Below, one piece after another: positions 1 through 5,520 of a stretch of DNA of 7,154 nucleotides. The stretch is from Citricoccus sp. WCRC_4. GTDB lineage: Bacteria; Actinomycetota; Actinomycetes; Actinomycetales; Micrococcaceae. The first letter of the stretch is position 1, and the number at the start of each line of letters is the position of its first letter. The stretch lies in contig JAPFFX010000194.1 in the NCBI GenBank assembly GCA_026645375.1, positions 1 to 7,154 of the forward strand, in the 5' to 3' direction. The notes beneath the pieces were generated by a model. The model had not been told where the DNA came from, made no database searches, and saw nothing but the letters and a program-made list of their open reading frames with translations. The position numbers were made by a program, and so were the translations under genes.

Positions 1-1
1 C

Positions 2-559
2 GGATCCACCGCGACGAGGACCGCGAAGGCCGCATCGGCACCCGCGCAGAAGCCCGCGCAGCAGGCAGGGCGGGAGGAACCCGCACCGGAACCGGCGCAG
101 GCCGTCGCAGCCGCTGCGGACAGCGCCGGCCGGCCCGCCGACGTCGGGACGCCGCGGCGCGCGGGCCGGCTGCACCACGTGGAGATCTGGGTGCAGGACC
201 TGGCCCGGGCCCGCCAGACGCTGGGCTGGCTGTTCCAGCAGCTCGGTTACGAGGTCAGCGGCGAATGGTCCGAGGGCACCAGTTACCAGGGCGCCGGGGA
301 GTACCTCGTGCTGGAGTCCGGGCCGGACGTGGGCCCCGGTGGCCATGACCGCCTGCGTCCGGGGCTCAACCACCTCGCCTTCCAGGCCGGGACCCGGGCC
401 GAGGTCGACGCGCTGGTGGAGGGCGCGGTCCAGCGGGACTTCACGGTGCTGTTCGCCGAGAAGCACCCCTTCGCCGGGGGACGCAACCACTACGCGGCCT
501 ACCTGGAGGCTCCCGGCGGTTTCGAGGTCGAGCTCGTGGCCGACGCGGGGATTGCCTGA
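2..559 (+). CDS. VOC-family (glyoxalase/bleomycin-resistance/dioxygenase superfamily) protein, 5'-partial
   Basis: The frame is open from the first bases of the window to TGA at 557-559, giving 185 visible residues. Visible residues 1-55 form an Ala/Pro/Gln/Glu-rich low-complexity stretch that looks like a flexible linker. Residues about 56-182 form a VOC domain. It opens with LHHVEIWVQDL, has GEYLVLES in the middle and NHLAF after it, and closes with GGFEVELV. By family pattern the metal ligands would be H59, E105, H124 and E177, so a divalent-metal active site looks intact. The GTG at 179 encodes the Val of the conserved HHVEIW strand, so starting there would cut off the first ligand; translation must begin upstream, probably outside the window. 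The superfamily includes glyoxalase I, extradiol dioxygenases, epimerases and drug-binding proteins; the substrate cannot be told here. It converges on the demethylase gene downstream. Confidence 0.75.
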   Translation, partial: GSTATRTAKAASAPAQKPAQQAGREEPAPEPAQAVAAAADSAGRPADVGTPRRAGRLHHVEIWVQDLARARQTLGWLFQQLGYEVSGEWSEGTSYQGAGEYLVLESGPDVGPGGHDRLRPGLNHLAFQAGTRAEVDALVEGAVQRDFTVLFAEKHPFAGGRNHYAAYLEAPGGFEVELVADAGIA

Positions 560-587
560 CGCACCGGGTCTCCGCGGTCCACCGTTG

Positions 588-607
588 TCGCCGGTGACGG
601 CCGGCGA
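588..607. terminator. Candidate hairpin between convergent genes
   Basis: A perfect 7-bp inverted repeat, TCGCCGG and CCGGCGA, flanks a 6-nt loop (TGACGG). It lies in the 79-bp gap between the VOC stop (559) and the convergent demethylase stop (639), so it could serve both strands. There is no T-tract on either side, which is common in high-GC actinobacteria but keeps confidence low. Confidence 0.35.
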
Positions 608-638
608 GGGAGGCGGACGTGACGGGAGGGCCCCTGCC

Positions 639-1943
639 TCACTCGGCGGCGTCCAGCCCCCGTTGCCTCAGCAGCTCGCGCTGGTTCGGGTTGACCGAGG
701 GCCGGAAGGGCAGCCCGACCACCTCGGCGGCCACGGGCCGGCCGGCAGTGTCCGCGTACTCCTCCGGCAGGTGTACCCAGAGCTCGGTGCCCAGGCCGGC
801 AAGCTCCACCGGGACGTATCCCATGGCGATGTTGTGACCCAGCTCGGGTGAGTACCAGGGGGACGTGACGTAGCCGACCGGGTCGGTGTCGACGTCGGGA
901 CTGATCAGCCAGAAGTCCGGGGCGTAGTCCTCGATGGGCGCCCCGCCCAGCCGCATCCCCACGAGCTGGTGGGTGTACGGCGGGGTGCCCGCCTCGAGCT
1001 GGCGCCGGGCCTCCTCCAGGGCCGCCTTGCCCACGTACTCGCCCGCCTTGCCCCGGGGGACCTGGTAGCCGAGGTTGACCTGGAAGGGCAGGGTCTCCTG
1101 GTCCATGTCCTGGCCCCAGGACAGGATCCCGGCCGCGATCCGGCGGTGGTGCGCGGGGGCCACCACGGCCAGCTGGTGCGGTCGGCCGGCCTCGAGGACC
1201 GCGTTCCACATCGTCTCGGCGTGCAGGGTCGCGTCCTTCAGGTAGATCTCGTACCCCTTCTCCCCGCTGAACCCGGTCTGGGAGACGATCACGTCACAGC
1301 CCGCCACCTGCCCGGCGAGCAGGCCGTACGGGGGCAGCCCGGCCACGGCGTCCCCGAACAGGTCTGCCATGAGGTCCACGGACTTCGGGCCCTGGACCTG
1401 CACGGGGCAGACGTCGATCTCGCGGATGTCCACGTCATACCGGCGGCCCACGTTGACACCCTGCAGCCAGAACAGCAGGTCAGAGTCCGAGAGGCTGAAC
1501 CAGAACTCGTCCTCGGCGACCCGCAGCAGGACCGGGTCGTTGAGGATCCCACCGGCCTCGTTGCACAGGATCACGTAGCGGGCGTGCATGACGGGGATCC
1601 GGGTGGCATCCCGGGTGATGACGAAGTCGACGAAGGCCTCCGCGTCCGGGCCCAGGACCCGGATCTGCCGCTCGACCGCCACGTTCCACAGGGTCACGTG
1701 GTTCACGAGGGAGTCATACTCGACCATCATGCCGCCGTCCTCCGGAGCCACGTAGCCCCGGGGGTGGTACATGCGGTTGTAGACCGAGGCCCGCCAGCAG
1801 CCGGCCTCCATGGACAGGTGCCAGTACGGGGACTTGCGGACGCGGGTGTCGATCAGCATCTGGACCGGGGTGGGCCCGGACTGGCGCAGGTTGACGGGAA
1901 CGGTGCGGTCGGACTGCACCACGGTGGGGACGTTGGGATTCAC
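639..1943 (-). CDS. GcvT/DmdA-family tetrahydrofolate-dependent demethylase or aminomethyltransferase
   Basis: The 434-aa protein belongs to the GcvT fold family, whose members move a one-carbon group from an N-, O- or S-methyl or aminomethyl donor to tetrahydrofolate in the cytosol. Visible family signatures are the N-terminal SVYNRMYHPRGY (53-64), GGILNDPVLLR (131-141), VQVQGPKS (181-188) and TGFSGEKGYEIYL (223-235), the last with the Glu typical of folate binding. A C-terminal barrel spans about 310-420 (WLISPD, GYVTSPWYSPELGHNIAMGYV). The pattern around ILNDP and QGPKS, as I remember it, resembles the DmdA-like (DMSP demethylase) branch more than the glycine-cleavage T-protein, and no gcvH or gcvP is adjacent. 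The start is GTG at 1943 with GGAGG (1954-1958) 10 nt upstream; the stop is TGA at 639-641. Betaine, dimethylglycine, DMSP or another methyl donor are all possible substrates. Family is confident, substrate is not. Confidence 0.85.
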   Translation of the reverse strand: MNPNVPTVVQSDRTVPVNLRQSGPTPVQMLIDTRVRKSPYWHLSMEAGCWRASVYNRMYHPRGYVAPEDGGMMVEYDSLVNHVTLWNVAVERQIRVLGPDAEAFVDFVITRDATRIPVMHARYVILCNEAGGILNDPVLLRVAEDEFWFSLSDSDLLFWLQGVNVGRRYDVDIREIDVCPVQVQGPKSVDLMADLFGDAVAGLPPYGLLAGQVAGCDVIVSQTGFSGEKGYEIYLKDATLHAETMWNAVLEAGRPHQLAVVAPAHHRRIAAGILSWGQDMDQETLPFQVNLGYQVPRGKAGEYVGKAALEEARRQLEAGTPPYTHQLVGMRLGGAPIEDYAPDFWLISPDVDTDPVGYVTSPWYSPELGHNIAMGYVPVELAGLGTELWVHLPEEYADTAGRPVAAEVVGLPFRPSVNPNQRELLRQRGLDAAE

Positions 1944-1960
1944 GGCAGATCAGCCTCCAG

Positions 1961-1973
1961 CGCATCGGATGCG
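1961..1973. promoter_or_regulatory. Operator-like palindrome upstream of the demethylase gene
   Basis: CGCATC-G-GATGCG is a perfect 6+1+6 palindrome. It lies just upstream of the GGAGG ribosome site (1954-1958) of the demethylase gene and covers the position (about 1970) where transcription would start from the TACGGT -10 box. Its position suits a repressor operator; the cognate regulator is unknown. It could equally be a short hairpin in the 5' leader. Confidence 0.4.
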
Positions 1974-1976
1974 ACC

Positions 1977-1982
1977 ACCGTA
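1977..1982 (-). promoter_or_regulatory. Predicted -10 box of the demethylase gene
   Basis: TACGGT on the - strand fits the actinobacterial TANNNT -10 pattern. It predicts a start of transcription near 1970 and a leader of about 27 nt carrying GGAGG. The -35 region (TTTCCC at 2000-2005, spacer 17) is poor and overlaps the hairpin downstream of yaaA. Read-through from yaaA is an alternative source of transcript. Confidence 0.35.
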
Positions 1983-1990
1983 GCGGCACA

Positions 1991-2030
1991 CCCGGGCCGG
2001 GGAAAGGTCCCGGTCACCCCCGGCCCCGGG
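1991..2030 (-). terminator. Rho-independent-like hairpin after yaaA
   Basis: GGGCCGGGG (1994-2002) pairs perfectly with CCCCGGCCC (2018-2026). After a one-base bulge (2027), CCC (1991-1993) also pairs with GGG (2028-2030), for about 12 bp in total around a 15-nt loop. It begins 8 nt past the yaaA stop on the - strand. No U-tract follows. It probably separates yaaA from the demethylase unit. Confidence 0.5.
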
Positions 2031-2037
2031 GGCGCGC

Positions 2038-2853
2038 TCAGACGGTGGAGTACCGCTCGGGCAGGGTGACCTCCAGCCGTCCCGGCCTCGACCCGGGGGT
2101 CTGCGACGCCGGGACCAGGTCCACCGTCCAGTCGTACGGTCCGGAGGCGGAACCCGCAGCCGCCACGACCTCGGCGGCCGTCTCGGGGGACCTCGCCACC
2201 CGTGGGCCGGCCAGCAGCAGTGTCCGCGCCACGAGCCCGCGGGTGTGCTTGGCGAAGTGCGAGACCACGGTGCGCTCGCCGTTGCGGACCTGGAACACGT
2301 CCACCGTCACGGTGGTCTCCGCCGGGGCCTTCCACTGCGCCGCGTACCCACCCGAGCGGCAGTCGACGACCACACCGGCGTGCGCGGCCTTCTCGTCCAA
2401 CAGCGGGGTGAGCCGGGGCTTCCACCAGGAGGACATCCGGCCCATGGTCGGCAGCGTCGCGGTCACGGTCAGGCGGTGGTTGGGGATCCGGTCGCCCAGG
2501 GCCAGCACGCCGAACAGCCCGGAGAACACCAGCACCTCCTCGCGGGCCCGCCGGCGGGCGACCTCCGGGAGGGAGGCGTAGTCCAGGGCGTCGTAGAGGA
2601 CCCCGGTGAAGACCTGATGGGCCGGGGCGGCGGGGGCCGTGTCCAGGACCAGGTTCGCCTCGATGTCCGACCGCTTGGCCCGGCCCACCCCCAGGACCTC
2701 GGCGGCGTCCGGCGCCGTGGACACGGCGGCCAGGGTCCCCATCACCGTGATGCGCTCACCGGCGAGGGTGGGCAGGAACAGGGAACTGAGCTCCATCGGG
2801 GCGCCGGAGCTGGGAGTGGTCTTGCCCTCGGAGGGCGGCAGCAGGATGAGCAC
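2038..2853 (-). CDS. yaaA: Peroxide stress protein YaaA (DUF328/UPF0246 family)
   Basis: The 271-aa protein is close to the family's usual length of about 250-260. Family motifs appear in order: LLPPSEGKT (4-12), the actinobacterial form of the N-terminal signature; FTGVLYDAL (82-90); FSGLFGVLALGDRIPNHR (110-127); VVDCRSGGY (162-170); and SHFAKHTRGLVAR (198-210), matching the FAKxxRG box. In E. coli, YaaA is induced by H2O2 through OxyR and lowers free intracellular iron, limiting Fenton damage; that role is carried over here by family only. The start is GTG at 2851-2853, which puts LLPPSEGKT right at the N-terminus as in homologues. No clear Shine-Dalgarno lies upstream, and a -10-like hexamer sits 6 nt before the GTG, so the mRNA may be leaderless. 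It is divergent from rnpB with 77 bp between them. Confidence 0.92.
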   Translation of the reverse strand: MLILLPPSEGKTTPSSGAPMELSSLFLPTLAGERITVMGTLAAVSTAPDAAEVLGVGRAKRSDIEANLVLDTAPAAPAHQVFTGVLYDALDYASLPEVARRRAREEVLVFSGLFGVLALGDRIPNHRLTVTATLPTMGRMSSWWKPRLTPLLDEKAAHAGVVVDCRSGGYAAQWKAPAETTVTVDVFQVRNGERTVVSHFAKHTRGLVARTLLLAGPRVARSPETAAEVVAAAGSASGPYDWTVDLVPASQTPGSRPGRLEVTLPERYSTV

Positions 2854-2859
2854 CCGAAC

Positions 2860-2865
2860 AGCCTA
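2860..2865 (-). promoter_or_regulatory. Predicted -10 box of yaaA (leaderless arrangement)
   Basis: TAGGCT on the - strand matches TANNNT and is followed by 6 nt and then the GTG start codon. Transcription would begin at or next to the G of the start codon, giving a leaderless mRNA. No convincing -35 element is visible at 17-18 bp, and the upstream DNA is shared with the divergent rnpB promoter. Confidence 0.4.
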
Positions 2866-2892
2866 GCCACCAGGCGGGGGAGGGCCGCGGTC

Positions 2893-2922
2893 GCGACGTG
2901 GGGGTGGGCGTGGCGGTAGACT
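2893..2922 (+). promoter_or_regulatory. rnpB promoter
   Basis: The -10 hexamer TAGACT (2917-2922) is preceded at an 18-bp spacer by GCGACG (2893-2898), which keeps only the central GAC of TTGACA. The expected start, 7-9 nt after the -10, coincides with G2931, the first base of helix P1 of RNase P RNA. The same TAGACT hexamer is found upstream of gap. Confidence 0.6.
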
Positions 2923-2930
2923 GGGCGGTC

Positions 2931-3325
2931 GGGACAGGCCGGTGGACGGTCGCAGGGCATCGCATGCGATGCCGTGAGGAACGTCCGGGCACCACAGGGC
3001 GGGATGGTGGGTAACGCCCACTCGGGGTAACCCGCAGGACAGTGCCACAGAAAGCAGACCGCCCGCACGGTGGGTGCGTGCACCCACCGTGCGGGTAAGG
3101 GTGAAACGGTGGTGTAAGAGACCACCAGCGGTCCGGGTGACCGGACCGGCTCGGTAAACCCCATCCGGTGCAAGGCCGAACAGGATGCGTTCGCAGGGCT
3201 GCCCGCCCGAGCATCCGGGTTGGCCGCTCGAGCCCGTCGGCAACGGCGGGCCTAGATGGATGGCCGTCACCGTGGCCCGGGCAACCGGCCACGGCACAGA
3301 ACCCGGCGTACAGCCGGCCTGTCCC
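2931..3325 (+). ncRNA. rnpB: RNase P RNA, bacterial type A
   Basis: This is the catalytic RNA that trims the 5' leader from precursor tRNAs, working with the RnpA protein. The ends were set by helix P1, where 2931-2942 (GGGACAGGCCGG) pairs perfectly with 3314-3325 over 12 bp, giving about 395 nt. Universally conserved blocks are present: GAGGAACGTCCGGGC (2976-2990), AGTGCCACAGAAA (3041-3053), GTAAGAG (3114-3120), GGTAAACCCC (3153-3162), TAGATGGATG (3253-3262) and ACAGAACCC (3296-3304). The L15 GGTAA that pairs with tRNA CCA is at 3153-3157. Visible helices include P3 (18-nt palindrome, 2956-2973), P12 (15 bp perfect, 3062-3076 with 3081-3095), P13 (3108-3113 with 3121-3126), P14 with a GTGA tetraloop (3129-3148), P16 (GGATGC with GCATCC), P18 with a GCAA tetraloop (3232-3251) and P19 (3270-3277 with 3287-3294). 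The presence of P16-P18 points to type A. Open reading frames crossing it are not genes. Confidence 0.97.
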
Positions 3326-3336
3326 ACCCACGGCGA

Positions 3337-3377
3337 GGGCCGGCGTCGTTCCCGGTGATGGGCAACGACGCCGGCCC
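3337..3377. terminator. Shared bidirectional terminator of rnpB and the BCCT gene
   Basis: GGGCCGGCGTCGTT (3337-3350) pairs perfectly with 3364-3377 over 14 bp; an inner CCC/GGG (3351-3353 with 3360-3362) can extend it. The hairpin starts 11 nt after the RNase P RNA 3' end and lies 9 nt beyond the TAG stop of the convergent transporter gene. No U-tract follows on either strand, as is usual in actinobacteria. Confidence 0.75.
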
Positions 3378-3386
3378 TGCCGCTGC

Positions 3387-5267
3387 CTAGGGCTGTTCCC
3401 GGTCCTGCCGGTGCTGGGCCAGGGCAGGATCGGCGACGGGCTCGTCCTCCGGGACCGGCTTCCACCCGTCCAGGCGGTCCGGCACGCCGTCGTGGTCGGC
3501 ATCGCGGGGCCGGGCCGCCTGCACGGCGATGGCCTCCGTCACGAGGCCGAACCCGCTGTCCGGGTGCTTCTCCACGGCGATGGAGACCGAGTCCTCGAGC
3601 ATCTGCCGGGCGATCCTGTTCTGCAGCATCAACGGGTCACGGCTCAGGTCCTTCCAGATCGCCACGCATAGCAGCAGCATGACCAGGACGAACGGCAGGG
3701 CCGAGACGATCGTGATGTTCTTGATGCCGTTGAGTGCCTCGGCGGGCTCGTCGCCGCCGGCCAGCAGCATCGCCGCGGCCGCGCCCCCGACGGCCAGACC
3801 CCAGAAGATGATGACCTTCCGGGAGGGGTCCGTGGTGCCCCGCTCGCTCAGGGTGCCCATGACGATCGACGCCGAGTCGGCGCCGGTGACGAAGAAGATG
3901 GCGATCAGCAGCACCGTGATGCCGGTGACGATGAGCGTGAGCACCTGGTTCATCGGCAGGGCGCCGAGCATGTCGAACAGGATCAGGTCGAAGTTGATGT
4001 CCGGTGCCCCGTCCACGATGGACGCGAGCTGGGCACCCGTGTCCCCGGCCTGCTCGGCGCGCTCCTGGATGCCGATCGCGCCACCGCCGAAGATGGTGAA
4101 CCACACCAGGGAGACGGCGGAGGGCACCAGCAGCACGCCCACCACGAACTGGCGGATGGTGCGCCCCCGGGAGATGCGGGCGATGAACATCCCGACGAAC
4201 GGGGTCCAGGACACCCACCAGGCCCAGTAGAAGATGGTCCAGGTGCCCAGCCACTCCTGCATCGTCTGGTCACCCGAGCCGGTGCGGGAGGCCATCACCG
4301 GCAGGTCGTTGATGAAGCTGCCGACGGCGTTGGGGAGGATGTTGAGCACGAACAGCGTGGGGCCCAGTACGAAGACCAGCAGCGCCAGGAGAAGGGCCAG
4401 CACCATGTTGATGTTGGACAGCCACTGGATGCCGCGGGCGATCCCGGACACGGCGGAGGCCACGAAGGCCAGGGTGAGGATCCCGATGACCATCACCAGG
4501 ATCGCGGTGGTGGCCTGCTCGATGACCCCGGCCGACTGGAGGCCGCCGCCGATCTGCATGGCCCCCAGGCCCAGGGAGCAGGCGGAACCGAACAACGTGG
4601 CCAGGATGGCCAGGATGTTGATGACCCTCCCGCCCCAGCCGCTGACCACCTTCTCCCCGAACAGCGGGGTGAACATGGAGGAGAACAGCTGGCTCCGGCC
4701 CAGGCGGAAGGTTCCGTAGGCGATCCCGAGGCCGACCACGGCGTACATGGCCCACGGGTAGATCGTCCAGTGGAACAGCGTGGTGCCCATGGCGACTCCG
4801 GCCGCCTCGGGGGTCTGTCCCTCCACGGTCCCCGGGGGCGGCGCCATGTAGAAGTACAGCGGCTCACCCACGCCGTAGAACACCAGGCCGATGCCCATGC
4901 CGGTGGCGAACATCATGGAGATCCAGGAAACCGTCCGGAACTCCGGCTTCTCCTCGTCCTGGCCGAGGTTGATGCGCCCGAAGCGGCTGAACGCCACCAC
5001 GACCACGAACACGGCGAACACCGTGGCGGCGATGACGAAGAGCCAGCCGGTGTGCGTGATGGTCCAGCTCAGGGCGTCGGCGGAGAAGGCCCCGAGGGAG
5101 TCCGACCCGATGAAGCCCCACAGCACCATGGCCAGGGCGACGGTACCCGCGATGCCGAAGACCCAGGGGTCGATCCCCGTGGCGCGGTCGGTGCGGCGTG
5201 GCGGCCGCTTCCGTCTCTCCCTCAGTTCGTTGACCAGGTCTGCCGTTGACTGTGTCTCATGGCTCAT
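3387..5267 (-). CDS. BCCT-family (BetP-like) Na+-coupled betaine/choline/carnitine transporter
   Basis: The 626-aa membrane protein of the BCCT family (LeuT fold, 12 predicted helices over about residues 34-540) most likely imports glycine betaine or a related osmolyte. Family marks are GMGIG (123-127) within FATGMGIGLVFYGVGEP, the helix-8 signature YWAWWVSWTPFVGMFIARIS (347-366), whose tryptophans form the aromatic cage for trimethylammonium groups, and TGADSASIVMG (461-471) in the Na+-site region. GMGIG is the form found in betaine-type Na+ symporters. The N-terminus is basic (RERRKRPPRR, 16-25) and the about 85-residue C-terminal tail is acidic, with a D-x-D-x-D-G loop at 589-600. ATG at 5265-5267 was chosen because it begins a normal-length cytoplasmic N-terminus; a partial ribosome site GGAGA lies 6 nt upstream and a full GGAGGA 29 nt upstream across a hairpin. 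The stop is TAG. Substrate is inferred from family. Confidence 0.93.
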   Translation of the reverse strand: MSHETQSTADLVNELRERRKRPPRRTDRATGIDPWVFGIAGTVALAMVLWGFIGSDSLGAFSADALSWTITHTGWLFVIAATVFAVFVVVVAFSRFGRINLGQDEEKPEFRTVSWISMMFATGMGIGLVFYGVGEPLYFYMAPPPGTVEGQTPEAAGVAMGTTLFHWTIYPWAMYAVVGLGIAYGTFRLGRSQLFSSMFTPLFGEKVVSGWGGRVINILAILATLFGSACSLGLGAMQIGGGLQSAGVIEQATTAILVMVIGILTLAFVASAVSGIARGIQWLSNINMVLALLLALLVFVLGPTLFVLNILPNAVGSFINDLPVMASRTGSGDQTMQEWLGTWTIFYWAWWVSWTPFVGMFIARISRGRTIRQFVVGVLLVPSAVSLVWFTIFGGGAIGIQERAEQAGDTGAQLASIVDGAPDINFDLILFDMLGALPMNQVLTLIVTGITVLLIAIFFVTGADSASIVMGTLSERGTTDPSRKVIIFWGLAVGGAAAAMLLAGGDEPAEALNGIKNITIVSALPFVLVMLLLCVAIWKDLSRDPLMLQNRIARQMLEDSVSIAVEKHPDSGFGLVTEAIAVQAARPRDADHDGVPDRLDGWKPVPEDEPVADPALAQHRQDREQP

Positions 5268-5276
5268 GTGGCGTCT

Positions 5277-5302
5277 CCGGGGCCCGTGGGCCCCGGTCCT
5301 CC
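5277..5302 (-). promoter_or_regulatory. Shine-Dalgarno plus hairpin in the transporter mRNA leader
   Basis: On the - strand, GGAGGA (5302-5297) is followed directly by CCGGGGCCC-AC-GGGCCCCGG (5296-5277), a perfect 9-bp inverted repeat, then 9 nt and the ATG (5267). As RNA it would form at least an 8-bp G/C stem with a 4-nt loop. The last GG of the stem is also the start of a second, weaker ribosome site (GGAGA, 5278-5274). The structure could present the strong site at an effective spacing of 9 nt while blocking the weak one. Confidence 0.55.
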
Positions 5303-5311
5303 TCTCGAGAG
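5302..5311. repeat. 10-bp palindrome CTCTCGAGAG
   Basis: A perfect 10-bp palindrome lies immediately upstream, on the transporter strand, of the GGAGGA site and shares its first base. It may be a protein site in DNA; as RNA it could form only a 3-bp stem. It may also be chance. Confidence 0.3.
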
Positions 5312-5369
5312 TGGTGCATGCGCGCGACGTGTGGACGGTCCGCGTGTCACGGATGGTGCGATTGACTGC

Positions 5370-5399
5370 ACCTTATCCCTTGACCAGTCCCGCGGTCAG
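5370..5399 (-). promoter_or_regulatory. Predicted transporter promoter
   Basis: On the - strand, CTGACC (5399-5394) and TAAGGT (5375-5370) are separated by 18 bp. They fit TTGACA at four positions and the TANNNT -10 pattern. The start would be near 5362, giving a leader of about 95 nt that includes the hairpin before the ATG. Confidence 0.4.
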
Positions 5400-5445
5400 T
5401 TGCACGGTCCTGCGAATATGGGCACGCTTCCACCGGCCTGGAGTG

Positions 5446-5465
5446 GCCCACCCCACAGGGTGGGC
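5446..5465. repeat. Perfect 8-bp inverted repeat upstream of the gap promoter
   Basis: GCCCACCC (5446-5453) and GGGTGGGC (5458-5465) flank CACA. It ends 47 bp before the TAGACT box of gap and lies more than 70 bp upstream of the predicted transporter promoter. It could be a regulator site or a hairpin blocking stray transcription; no gene ends here that would need a terminator. Confidence 0.4.
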
Positions 5466-5512
5466 GCGCTCTCCACATGGCTACATGCGGAACCGGGGTG
5501 GTGCGGAAACAC

Positions 5513-5518
5513 TAGACT
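5513..5518 (+). promoter_or_regulatory. Predicted -10 box of gap
   Basis: TAGACT is identical to the rnpB -10 box and predicts a start near 5525 with a leader of about 130 nt. No TTGACA-like element lies 17-18 bp upstream (GAACCG or GGAACC occurs there), so it may need an activator or rely on the -10 region. Confidence 0.45.
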
Positions 5519-5520
5519 GG

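Noticed and set aside
969..2069. 366-aa + strand open frame opposite the demethylase gene
   Set aside because: Its composition is antisense-like and it has no motif. The - strand product matches the GcvT family over its full length.
2956..2973. 18-bp palindrome as a DNA operator
   Set aside because: It lies inside RNase P RNA at the position of helix P3, which explains it.
3062..3095. Long perfect hairpin as a transcription terminator
   Set aside because: It is helix P12 within RNase P RNA, and conserved RNase P sequence follows directly.
2742..3502. Long open frames on the - strand across the rnpB region, and a + strand frame at 3168-3671
   Set aside because: They run through RNase P RNA and its terminator or the transporter gene. 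Their products are Pro/Arg-rich with no family motif, as expected for shadows in GC-rich DNA.
5362..5385. Two + strand TTGAC boxes 18 bp apart as -35 elements of gap
   Set aside because: No TANNNT hexamer lies 16-19 bp downstream of either. TAGACT at 5513 is too far away. They may still be part of a protein site.
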